From the NCBI GenBank assembly GCA_022571885.1, contig JACZWZ010000007.1, positions 4,493 through 38,929 of the forward strand: a stretch of 34,437 nucleotides of DNA. Reading direction: 5' to 3'. The notes beneath the pieces were generated by a model, which was not told where the DNA came from, did no database searches, and saw only the letters and a program-made list of their open reading frames with translations. Each line of letters begins with the position of its first letter. Position 1 is the first letter of the stretch. The translations under genes and the position numbers were made by a program. This document shows positions 8,788 through 19,963 of this stretch, piece after piece. The stretch is from Acidobacteriota bacterium (GTDB lineage Bacteria; Actinomycetota; Acidimicrobiia; Spongiisociales; UBA11373).

Positions 8788-10035
8788 ATGAACCACGACA
8801 TCGCAGATCCGTCGCTGGCGGAAGCAGGAGCGCTTCGCATCGAGTGGGCCGAGGGTCGCATGCCGGTCCTGGCCTCGATCCGAGAGCGCTTCGAGAAGGA
8901 GTCGCCGCTGCAGGGGCTTCGTATCGCGGCTTGCCTCCACGTGACCTCCGAGACCGCAAATCTGATGACGACGCTGCGGGCCGGGGGAGCCGAGGCCATG
9001 CTGTGTGCTTCCAATCCACTGTCGACTCAGGATGATGTGGCGGCGGCTCTGGTGGCAGATGGAATCGCGGTCTTTGCGGTTCGGGGGGAGGACAACGACT
9101 CCTACTACTCGCATCTGCGTGAGGTGCTCGACGCCGACCCGCAAATCACCATGGACGACGGCGCCGATCTGGTGACGATGGTGCTCAAGGAGCGTCCGGA
9201 TCAACGCCTCGTCGGGTCGACCGAAGAGACGACGACCGGAGTCATCCGGTTGCGGGCGATGGAGGCAGATGGTGTCATCAGGTTTCCCGTGATTGCGGTC
9301 AACGACTCGGCTACCAAGCACCTGTTCGACAACCGTCACGGGACCGGTCAGTCGGCGATGGATGGCATCATCCGCTCCACCAATCTCCTGATTGCCGGCA
9401 AGACGGTGGTGGTGGTCGGGTTCGGTGACTGTGGGGCGGGTGTGGCGGCACGAGCAGACGGACTTGGGGCGAAGGTGGTCGTGGTCGAGGTCGACGCGGT
9501 CAGGGCCTTGTCGGCGGCGATGGAGGGATACACGGTGGCTACAGCCGACGAAGCTGCACGGATAGGCGATATCTTCATCACCTTGACCGGCAACCTTCGG
9601 GTGCTGCGCGGAGAACACTTCGAGCTGATGAAGGACGGGGTCGTCCTGGCCAATGCCGGTCACTTCGACGTCGAACTGGATCTTGGCTATCTCGCCGACC
9701 ATTCCGTCGGTAAACGCCGCATCCGTCACGAGTTAGATGAATGGACGATGAAGGATGGTCGTCGGATCCACGTGGTGGCAGAGGGTCGCCTGGTCAATCT
9801 CGGCGCGGCCGAAGGGCACCCGGCCGAGGTGATGGATATGTCGTTCGCAAATCAGGCGCTGGCTGCCGAGTGGCTGGCGAAAGACGGTGCCGATCTCGAG
9901 AACAAGGTGTTGCGTCTCCCCGATTCGATCGATCAAGAGGTGGCGGCGATCGCGCTCGAAGCCATTGGTGGCGGACTCGAACAGCTCACCCCGGAGCAGG
10001 AGGAGTACCTCTCCTCCTGGGAGTTTGGGACCTAG
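8788..10035 (+). CDS. ahcY: Adenosylhomocysteinase
   Basis: RIAACLHVTSETANLMTTLRAGGAEAMLCASNPLSTQDDVAAAL; GKTVVVVGFGDCGAGVA; LANAGHFDVE; YLSSWEFGT C-terminus. Confidence 0.95.
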   Translation: MNHDIADPSLAEAGALRIEWAEGRMPVLASIRERFEKESPLQGLRIAACLHVTSETANLMTTLRAGGAEAMLCASNPLSTQDDVAAALVADGIAVFAVRGEDNDSYYSHLREVLDADPQITMDDGADLVTMVLKERPDQRLVGSTEETTTGVIRLRAMEADGVIRFPVIAVNDSATKHLFDNRHGTGQSAMDGIIRSTNLLIAGKTVVVVGFGDCGAGVAARADGLGAKVVVVEVDAVRALSAAMEGYTVATADEAARIGDIFITLTGNLRVLRGEHFELMKDGVVLANAGHFDVELDLGYLADHSVGKRRIRHELDEWTMKDGRRIHVVAEGRLVNLGAAEGHPAEVMDMSFANQALAAEWLAKDGADLENKVLRLPDSIDQEVAAIALEAIGGGLEQLTPEQEEYLSSWEFGT

Positions 10036-10041
10036 TTCTTA

Positions 10042-10128
10042 CCCGGCCGGACTTCGGCGCCAGGGGCGGCGAACAGGCGCTGGTCCGGCCTCCTCCGCAT
10101 CGTGGGGCCCCTGCCCCACGGCGGCCGT
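10042..10128 (+). repeat. Dispersed repeat family B, copy 1
   Basis: Shares GAACAGGCGCTGGTC and CCTCCTCCGCAT-GTGGGGCCCCTGCCCCAC-GCGGCCGT with 25688-25880. Confidence 0.75.
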
Positions 10129-10205
10129 CAGGTATTAGGTAACACTCTCCCCTTGAGGGGGAGTCAAAAGCCGAAGGCTTTTGGTGGGGGTCCTCCGACT
10201 CCGAA
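10129..10205 (+). repeat. Composite dispersed element, copy 2: heptamers GGTATTA-GGTAACA, CTCCCCTTGAGGGGGAGTC, hairpin CAAAAGCC-GAA-GGCTTTTG, GTGGGGGTCCTCCGACTCC
   Basis: Same architecture as copy 1, with an entirely different but self-complementary stem. Confidence 0.75.
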
Positions 10206-10221
10206 GCCCCGCAACGCCTTC

Positions 10222-12015
10222 CTAACTTCTGACGCCTAAAGCCTCATCGGTCAGGTCCACAGTTGCGCCGCCGGCATCACGTGCCGCGTCGAGCACCTCG
10301 AGGATCTCTCGCTCTGCGAGTTCATCCCGCTCGAGCAGGGCGTCGCGGAGCGCCTCGATGAGGTGGCGATTGTCGCGTAGGAGAGCGGTGACTACCGCCT
10401 TCTGATCGTTGAGCAGCGAGTCCACTGCATCGCGGGCCTTTTCGTCGGCCAAGACCGCGGCGACGAGGTTTCCACCGATCAACCCTTGGTCGACCGCCCG
10501 GAAGGAGATGAGGGAACCTCCCATTCCCAGGGAGCCGACCATCTCTACGGCGATGTTGGTTGCCGTTGTCAGATCTGCTGCCGGTCCGGTTCCGGACTCT
10601 CCGTAGAACAACTCTTCGGCGACCAATCCTCCGAGGGCGATCTGTATCAAAGCCAGCGTCTCGCTGCGTCGCTTGGTGTAACGCTCCTCGGTTTCGGTGT
10701 GGGCCAGCAGTCCCAGCGCGTCCTTGCGCTTTACGATGGAGAGCAGGTTCATCTTTCGCCCCTTGCCCGCCAGGTAGGTAACCACCGCATGGCCGGATTC
10801 GTGAACCGCGATGTTCTCTCGCTCCTCAGGGGTGTACTCGGTCGGTTCGGCGAGGCCGATTTCGACGTCGAGGCGTGCTTGGCGCAAGTCGGCAACGCTC
10901 AGAGCGTCGCGCTCGTCTCGCAGCGCGAACAGGAGTGCCTCGTCGAACAGCCGTTCGATCGAAGCCGGCGAATAACCAATCGTCGTGGCCGCCAGGTCGG
11001 CGCGGGCGACATCGTCGACGCTGAGATCGTGCACCTTGGTCTTGAGGAAGAAATCGATCAGCTCTCGTCGTTGCCCACGAGCCGGGAGGGCAAAGTGGAA
11101 TGAGCGATCGAAACGACCGGGGCGCAGCAGGGCCGGATCCAGTTGATCTGCTCGGTTGGTCGCTCCGATCAACAGGATGTTGGCAAACTGCGGCTTGCTG
11201 GTCATGAGGTGTCGATGCTGGGGGAGGAATCTGTTTGCTCCTCGCCTGAGGGCGTTGGCGAACCGGGTGCCCCGGGGTGGGTCGTCGAACGACTGCATCT
11301 GGACGAGAAGCTCGTTGACCACACCACCGGTTCCTTCAGACATCGCCGATCGGTTGAGGCCCGGATCGCCTGCCGCGGCGCGGTTCATGCCTCCGCGCCG
11401 ACCGCCGATGGCGTCGAACTCTTCGATGAATCCGATGGCCCCGCCTTCTTGGCGGGCAACCTTTCGGAGGCGGCGGAAGTAGGCGCGAATCTTGCGAGCT
11501 GTGGCCCCGTACCACATGCTCTGGAAGGCGGTCGACGACACGAACAGAAACGGCACCCCGGCCTCTCTGGCCAGCGCCTTCGCAGTATGGGTCTTGCCTG
11601 TCCCCGGGGGCCCTTCGAAGAGGATCCCGCGTCGCGGTTGGCCACCCATTTGGTCGCGGAACCGTTGATGGTTGAGAAAGACGTCGAGCGTGTGGCGTAC
11701 CTCCGCCAGAACCGGTCCTAGCCCCTTTACGTCGTCGAAGGAGACGTCGATCTGTTCCGGGAGGAAGATCACTTCGGGGGACCGTCCGTTGCCGAGCATC
11801 GGGACGATGAGCACCACGCCCAGGAGAAGGATGATGAAGACGCCGGGGAGCCAGTACACGGCCTCCGGGGGAAGATCTGGCCATCCAGGCGAGACCGGGC
11901 TGCTGTAAATGATCCGCAGCCAGAGCCAGGCGACCAGTGGTGCCATCACCCACGCCACCCTGCGCAGGCGACGCCGGCGCTGGCGCTCCCTCGTGATCTG
12001 AACGTCTACCGGCAT
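10222..12015 (-). CDS. FtsH-like membrane AAA+ zinc metalloprotease (M41)
   Basis: N-terminal TM region, Walker A GPPGTGKT, SRH GATNRADQLDPALLRPGRFDR, zinc motif HESGH, GPAADLTTAT third-ligand region. Confidence 0.9.
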   Translation of the reverse strand: MPVDVQITRERQRRRRLRRVAWVMAPLVAWLWLRIIYSSPVSPGWPDLPPEAVYWLPGVFIILLLGVVLIVPMLGNGRSPEVIFLPEQIDVSFDDVKGLGPVLAEVRHTLDVFLNHQRFRDQMGGQPRRGILFEGPPGTGKTHTAKALAREAGVPFLFVSSTAFQSMWYGATARKIRAYFRRLRKVARQEGGAIGFIEEFDAIGGRRGGMNRAAAGDPGLNRSAMSEGTGGVVNELLVQMQSFDDPPRGTRFANALRRGANRFLPQHRHLMTSKPQFANILLIGATNRADQLDPALLRPGRFDRSFHFALPARGQRRELIDFFLKTKVHDLSVDDVARADLAATTIGYSPASIERLFDEALLFALRDERDALSVADLRQARLDVEIGLAEPTEYTPEERENIAVHESGHAVVTYLAGKGRKMNLLSIVKRKDALGLLAHTETEERYTKRRSETLALIQIALGGLVAEELFYGESGTGPAADLTTATNIAVEMVGSLGMGGSLISFRAVDQGLIGGNLVAAVLADEKARDAVDSLLNDQKAVVTALLRDNRHLIEALRDALLERDELAEREILEVLDAARDAGGATVDLTDEALGVRS

Positions 12016-12160
12016 GTGCTGTCCCTTCCCGCGGCTTCCTCTTCGGTCACCCTAGAACACGTACAGTGGTCTCTCAATGCGTAAAGCAGTCAAGGCCAGA
12101 TCATTTAATTCGACCGCAGGTGACTAGTCACTCCCCGGCACCGGTGGCAGGCTGCTTGCC

Positions 12161-12712
12161 ATGACGTGCGTCGCCTGCCGGCAGGCGTCTCCTGGTTGGC
12201 TGTGCACTTCGTGCCGACAGACCCTGGTCATGGCGCCCGACCAGGTGCGAGGAGGAGTCTTTGTTCGAAGTGCCTTCGTTCATGAAGCGGCAGCACGGCT
12301 ACTCGTCCACCGGCTCAAGTACGAGGCGGTGGCCGGGATCGCCGACCGGATGGCGATGGTGCTCGAGCCTTTGCTCGGCACCGAGGCGACGGCGTTGGTG
12401 CCGATCCCACGCGTCACGGCCAGGCGGTGGAAATACGGGATCGACCCGGCGGCGGCCTTGGCGACGGCGCTGGCTCGCCGCGCCGAGATTCCGGTGGTTC
12501 ACTGCTTGCGTGCCCGCTTCTGGGTGCGCCGCCGCGCCGGGACCACAGCCAGTCCGCGAGCGCTGCCGTCGTTCCGGCTCCGGATGCCCGCCCCAGCCGG
12601 CGCGGTCCTCATCGATGACGTAGTCACCACAGGCACAACCCTGGTGGCGGCCTCCAGGGTTGCCGGGAGTCGATTGGCAATCACTTTTACGGCAAGCAAG
12701 TCTCGCGGGTGA
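12161..12712 (+). CDS. ComF family phosphoribosyltransferase
   Basis: N-terminal CxxC zinc motifs (CVACRQ..CTSCRQ), LKYEAVAGIADRM, LIDDVVTTGTTL PRPP-binding motif. Confidence 0.88.
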   Translation: MTCVACRQASPGWLCTSCRQTLVMAPDQVRGGVFVRSAFVHEAAARLLVHRLKYEAVAGIADRMAMVLEPLLGTEATALVPIPRVTARRWKYGIDPAAALATALARRAEIPVVHCLRARFWVRRRAGTTASPRALPSFRLRMPAPAGAVLIDDVVTTGTTLVAASRVAGSRLAITFTASKSRG

Positions 12713-12760
12713 GGGGAAAGCCCAATTCCTCAGGCTGTACAGTCCCGGGTCCGAGCCAGC

Positions 12761-12991
12761 ATGCCGATCACCAAACCACTCAGTTCCGTGCTTCTTGTCG
12801 GACTCATCATGTCCGGCGCGGTGTTGTCCGCTGATGCCGTTGCCTTGGCGTCGGAGGGCGGAGAAGAAACCCTTCCCGTCGGCGCCGGAGACAGTGCGCA
12901 GATGGGCGCTCCGGAATTCTTGTCCGACTGTGGACGCGATGGCGGTTCCTGTCGCTCGAGGTCAAGCAGGGCGGTGGACCAACTGTGCTGA
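12761..12991 (+). CDS. Short putative secreted protein, possibly frame-disrupted
   Basis: Signal-peptide-like MPITKPLSSVLLVGLIMSGAVLSADAVALA; protein-like sequence continues in another frame to 13115. Confidence 0.3.
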   Translation: MPITKPLSSVLLVGLIMSGAVLSADAVALASEGGEETLPVGAGDSAQMGAPEFLSDCGRDGGSCRSRSSRAVDQLC

Positions 12992-13293
12992 CGGCACGGT
13001 CGTGCAGTTCCGATGGCTACCAGACCCCCACGCCGTCCTGATGACAGAGGACCTTCTTGCGTCCATCGTCGACTTCATTCGCTTGCAAGATCGTTCTGCT
13101 CCTTTGATCAGGTAACGACATTGGGCCCTGGCATTGGCGCGTCGGTTCCTTAGGATGGGGGTATCAGCCCCCGTCGAGGGGGGATCGAGAGCAAGGGGAG
13201 GACGGGTGCCACCAGCCCCGCATCTACACCGGCCCGACGCTCCAGCCCATGACCGCGACCATCCGGCGTTGACACGCGTCCGCTAAAGGAGAC

Positions 13294-13851
13294 ATGATGG
13301 AGATTCGCATTCACGGCAACCACATGTCTATCGACGGTGAACTGCGGAAGACCGCCGAGGAGAAGGTTGCCAGAGCCGCTCGGGTGTTTGACGACGCCGC
13401 CTTCGCCGACGTCGAATTCTCCGCGGAACACAACCCCCGTATCACTGCCGAGCGCTTCCGGGTGGAGATCACTGCGACAGCAGCCGGTCACACCGTCCGC
13501 GTCGAGGCGGCCGAGTCTGAGGCCCACGCTGCCCTCGATGTTGCGGTGGATGTATTCGAGCGAAACCTCCGACGGTTGAAGGAACGCTTGATCACCCGAC
13601 ACCGCCGTAGCGAGAAACGGCTCAATGACAGCTCCTATGAGGTCGAAGAAAGCATCGAAGAAGAAGACCGCGACCTCCGTATCGAGCGGGTGAAGCAAAT
13701 CGCGGTGAAGCCGATGATGCCAGAGGAGGCAGCTCTTCAGATGGAAGCTCTAGGACACAGTTTCTATCTATTCCTCAACGCGGAGACCGACCGGTACGGA
13801 GTGCTGTACCGCCGCCGCGGAGGAACGCTCGGGCTGATCGAACCCCAGTGA
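13294..13851 (+). CDS. hpf: Ribosome hibernation promoting factor, long form
   Basis: MEIRIHGNHMSIDGELRKTAEEKVARAARVF N-domain; C-terminal KQIAVKPMMPEEAALQMEALGHSFYLFLNAETDRYGVLYRRRGGTLGLIEP dimerisation domain. Confidence 0.95.
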   Translation: MMEIRIHGNHMSIDGELRKTAEEKVARAARVFDDAAFADVEFSAEHNPRITAERFRVEITATAAGHTVRVEAAESEAHAALDVAVDVFERNLRRLKERLITRHRRSEKRLNDSSYEVEESIEEEDRDLRIERVKQIAVKPMMPEEAALQMEALGHSFYLFLNAETDRYGVLYRRRGGTLGLIEPQ

Positions 13852-14495
13852 CGCGCGTACTAGTAGTCGATGACGTAGATCTCTTCCGAACCGGGCTCTC
13901 CGCTGCGCTCGAGGGCGCCGGCTTCGATGTCTGTGGTGAGGCGGCCGATGCCGAGAGCGCTGTTTCGATGGCCGAGGCTCAGCAGCCCGATATCGTCGTG
14001 CTCGACATCCTGATGCCGGGTGTCTCCGGTCTGGACGCCGTCGAAAAGATCATGGCCGTCTCGCCCGCGACGTCGGTCGTCATGTTGACGGCGAGCGAGT
14101 CCGAAGAGGATTTGCTTGCCTGCATCAAGGCCGGTGCTCGCGGCTACCTGGTCAAGGACGTCCCGTTCCCCGACTTGGCCCGTGACCTTCACGAAGTCGC
14201 CGCCGGCGGGGCGGCAATCACTCCGATGATGACCGGGAAACTGCTCGATATCCTGAACCAGTTGCTTCGCCACAACGACTTCTTGGCACCTCGAAAGCCG
14301 GCGCTCACCGGCAGAGAGGTCGAAGTTCTTGGTTACGTGGCTTCCGGATTGACGTCAAAGCAGATCGGTCACGTGCTATTCATCAGTGAGAACACGGTGA
14401 AGAACCACGTGAGAAACATCCTTGACAAGCTCGGATTGCACTCCCGCAACGAAGCGGTTCTCTACGCCGTCCGCGAGAACCTGATCGAGTTGTAG
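13848..14495 (+). CDS. NarL/LuxR-type response regulator
   Basis: VLVVDDVDLFRTGL..DIVVLDILMPG..KAGARGYLVKD; HTH LTGREVEVLGYVASGLTSKQIGHVLFISENTVKNHVRNILDKLGLHSRNEAV; 4-nt overlap with hpf. Confidence 0.92.
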   Translation: MTRVLVVDDVDLFRTGLSAALEGAGFDVCGEAADAESAVSMAEAQQPDIVVLDILMPGVSGLDAVEKIMAVSPATSVVMLTASESEEDLLACIKAGARGYLVKDVPFPDLARDLHEVAAGGAAITPMMTGKLLDILNQLLRHNDFLAPRKPALTGREVEVLGYVASGLTSKQIGHVLFISENTVKNHVRNILDKLGLHSRNEAVLYAVRENLIEL

Positions 14496-14497
14496 TC

Positions 14498-15550
14498 ATG
14501 GCCGTGAGCAACAGCTCGGCCGATGTCGACACTGCGGGTGTCAGCTGGCACCACGAGCAGTTGCAACGCGTCAGGGCCGTCTTCGACTCGGTGGACGCCA
14601 ACGCCGCCGACGCCGAGCTGCGGGCCAAGGTCCTCGCTCAACTGCCGGATGCTTTCGGCGGATCCGTGTTGGGCACCCGCCTTTTCCGCGATCTGCTCAG
14701 AGTCGAGCACCGCTCCAGTCGGTTCCTGCGTCTCTTGAGGATCTGGTCCGGCAAGGTGGCTGCCGAGGTGTGGGCCGGCGACTACCAGGCAGCCGGACTT
14801 TGGATGCGAGCCCTGACCGAGGCCCCGGTGTTTCCGGAGGAGTTCTCCCAGCTGGTCGCAGAGGCCAAACGTGACCTCTCGCGAGACAGCCTGTTCGAGG
14901 AGCTGGTGACCGGTCTGGTTGCTGGCGAGAGCCCCGAGTCTGCGGACTTGCTGCTGGCGTCCTGGGGCGAGCCTCTTATCGAGTATCTGGTTTCTCAGAT
15001 CACCGGGGACGAGCCGGTCGTCAACAGGCGCTCCATAATTCAACTCCTCGGCATGGCCGGTCGCGGCGATGTTCGACACCTCACGGCTCGGCTGGCCGAT
15101 CCGCGCTGGTTCGTCGTCAGGAGCGTGGTGACTGCCATCGGTAAGGCCGGCAGGGTGTCGGCTTTGCCGGCTCTCGAGGCAGTGGCCAAATACGACGATG
15201 ATCGGGTACGGGTGGAGGTCCTAAGGGCCGTCGGTGCGCTCACACCGGACGAAGTCACTTCGGGGGCACTGGATGCTTTGGGAGATCCAAGCTCCAAAGT
15301 GCGTCATGCGGCCATCTCTCTGCTGCGAGCGAGCGCATCCGACTCAGTCGTGACCGGGGTGGTGGAGGTGCTCGAAGCAGGGATCGTGTCCACCAAGGAC
15401 GTCGTACGGCTGGTCGAAATCATCGCCGAGAGACGTGGACCACATGTGCGAGAGGCGTTGGAACGTTTGACGGTCCGGAAGCTCAGCGGCGGAGTCTCCA
15501 GATCGGTGCGGTCCGCGGCGCGTGATGCTCTAGCCGGTTGGTCAGAATGA
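14498..15550 (+). CDS. HEAT-repeat protein
   Basis: Repeated helices RHLTARLADPRWFVVRSVVTAIGKAGRVSALPALEAVAKYDDDRVRVEVLRAVGAL. Confidence 0.75.
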   Translation: MAVSNSSADVDTAGVSWHHEQLQRVRAVFDSVDANAADAELRAKVLAQLPDAFGGSVLGTRLFRDLLRVEHRSSRFLRLLRIWSGKVAAEVWAGDYQAAGLWMRALTEAPVFPEEFSQLVAEAKRDLSRDSLFEELVTGLVAGESPESADLLLASWGEPLIEYLVSQITGDEPVVNRRSIIQLLGMAGRGDVRHLTARLADPRWFVVRSVVTAIGKAGRVSALPALEAVAKYDDDRVRVEVLRAVGALTPDEVTSGALDALGDPSSKVRHAAISLLRASASDSVVTGVVEVLEAGIVSTKDVVRLVEIIAERRGPHVREALERLTVRKLSGGVSRSVRSAARDALAGWSE

Positions 15551-16839
15551 GTGAACTTCTCGGCAAGAATTTCTTGCAAGCCTTATCGAATGCCTCCCGT
15601 AGCGTGGCGAATGCCGACTCAGAGGCGGCGGCCACCGACGCCGTAGCGGCTCTTCAGGGTGCAGTGGAGGTTCTGGTGGTCGGCTCCGGTGAGGCGACGC
15701 TGTCCATCGTCGAGGACACGTTCTATCTGGATCGAAAGATGCTCGCCCATGCCAGTACCGCGTTCGACGCAATGCTGTCCGAACTGAAGGAACGCAAGAT
15801 CGATTCGATCACTCTTATGCGCGGCGCCACTGCCAGCGACCTCGCCGATTTGGCCGCTCTGGTGGCGGGGGTCTCTGACGACCTGCCGGCCGGCGGAACC
15901 GTTCGCCTCAACGAGAGCGGACTGAGTCCGTCGGACCTCGACGTCCGACCGCTTCACGATCTCCGTCGGCCGTACTCGTTCTCGCTGGACACTTTGCGCG
16001 AGGTGTCTCGATACGGCTCGTTGCATCTCGATGGCGTGATGGCTGCGGTCGATGACCTCATAGAGCGTGGAGCGGCCGATGCCAGTTCCTCCATGCTCTT
16101 GGCGACTGTGCAGAACCATCATGAGGTCACCTACTACCACTCCGTAAACGTTTGTCTGCTGTCGATGGCGCTCGGCCGTTTCGCCGGATTCGAACGCGAC
16201 CAAATGCGGATCCTCGGTCTGGCTGCACTGCTGCACGACGTCGGCCGCGTCGTTGTCGATGAGGCTGCCCTCCGCAACCCCGGACGGCTCGGCAACGAGG
16301 AATGGGCACAGGTGCGGCTGCACCCGCAGGAAGGAGCTGCCACGATCATGGCGGCTTCCGGGGCCGGCCAAGAGATAGCTGCGATCGTGGCCCTGGAACA
16401 CCACATCCGAATCGACGGAAGCGGCTACCCCGAACTGAACGGGTCGGAAACCCATCTGTTCAGTCGTATGGTCGCCATCGCCGACTCCTACGACGCAATA
16501 ACGTCATTCCGACCCTACCGGCCGGCAAGAACGCCCAACGAGGCACTTCGGGTGCTGCTCGAAGGCGCCGGAACCGCCTATGACACGGACCTGATCAGGC
16601 TGTTCATTCAGATGACGGGGGAATATCCACCCGGATCGCTGCTCAAGATCGGCGACGGGCGGGTGGTCATGGTCACCGACACGTCGCATGGGTCGCGCAG
16701 TGGGTTGGTGGTGCGATCGGCCGACGGAGAGGTGCTCAGCGAGCCCGAACCGATCGATTTGAGCGATGTCGAGCTGTTGTCACAGCTAATGGTCGAGGAG
16801 GCCGGGGTGGACCCCGGCTCGATGCTGGAATCGATGTAA
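15538..16839 (+). CDS. HD-GYP domain phosphohydrolase
   Basis: [54 protein letters not shown] region overlaps the HEAT ORF end. Confidence 0.85.
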   Translation: MVRMSELLGKNFLQALSNASRSVANADSEAAATDAVAALQGAVEVLVVGSGEATLSIVEDTFYLDRKMLAHASTAFDAMLSELKERKIDSITLMRGATASDLADLAALVAGVSDDLPAGGTVRLNESGLSPSDLDVRPLHDLRRPYSFSLDTLREVSRYGSLHLDGVMAAVDDLIERGAADASSSMLLATVQNHHEVTYYHSVNVCLLSMALGRFAGFERDQMRILGLAALLHDVGRVVVDEAALRNPGRLGNEEWAQVRLHPQEGAATIMAASGAGQEIAAIVALEHHIRIDGSGYPELNGSETHLFSRMVAIADSYDAITSFRPYRPARTPNEALRVLLEGAGTAYDTDLIRLFIQMTGEYPPGSLLKIGDGRVVMVTDTSHGSRSGLVVRSADGEVLSEPEPIDLSDVELLSQLMVEEAGVDPGSMLESM

Positions 16840-16918
16840 CCGGGCGAGTGCGTCGAGTGCTACGAGACTTCTAACACTCTATTCCACACTCCCCACCTGT
16901 CGATATGATGGCGGTCCC

Positions 16919-19546
<2,628 letters not shown>

Positions 19547-19551
19547 GAAGG

Positions 19552-19612
19552 CCTTGGAGTCGGAGGGCCCCCCCACCAATCGGCTATGCCGATTGGTGGG
19601 GGGACTCACCAA
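19552..19612 (-). repeat. Composite dispersed element, copy 3 (right half), with a perfect 16-bp stem hairpin 19569-19603
   Basis: CCCCCCACCAATCGGC-TAT-GCCGATTGGTGGGGGG directly after secA; flanked by GGAGTCGGAGGG. Could also serve as a secA terminator, but no T-tract. Confidence 0.7.
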
Positions 19613-19765
19613 GTCGCGGCAATCCCGCTGCCCATCTGACGCACACCGGCTCGGCGAACTGACCCACAAGACGCATGATCGAGTAGCTACCCAACCCGGC
19701 GCAACCACCCGGTGAAAGGCCATTACAACACACAAGACGCGTTGGCCTGACGAAGACGAAGACCA

Positions 19766-19818
19766 GGTACCCCCCACCAGCTCGCTTCGCTCGCTGACTC
19801 CCCCCAAAGGGGAGAGTA
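19766..19818 (-). repeat. Composite dispersed element, copy 4 (left half)
   Basis: Reverse complement ACTCTCCCCTTTGGGGGGAGTCAGCGAGC-GAA-GCGAGCTGGTGGGGGG-type sequence; same order as copy 2; stem has a central G-A/A-G mismatch pair. Confidence 0.65.
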
Positions 19819-19856
19819 TTCAGAACAGAACCGTCGGCCCTATCGCCCAACCCGAC

Positions 19857-19917
19857 ACTCGAGGGGGGAGTGATTCTCTCTTGCTAATTGCTAATTGCTA
19901 ATTGCTAATTGCTAATG
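19857..19917 (-). repeat. Composite dispersed element, copy 5 (heptamer end): five direct TTGCTAA copies plus conserved boundary
   Basis: TTGCTAA at 19881, 19888, 19895, 19902, 19909; adjacent ACTCGAGGGGGGAGTGATTCTCTC equals the reverse complement of the 5611-5641 boundary. Confidence 0.75.
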
Positions 19918-19963
19918 CCGCGCGACGGGACGCCACGGACACGCAACTACCCTCCCTGCAGCA

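Noticed and set aside
12120-12131. GTGACTAGTCAC palindrome between ftsH-like and comF genes
   Set aside because: Only 12 bp, containing a common restriction-type core; might be a decayed heptamer-element boundary but evidence is too weak.
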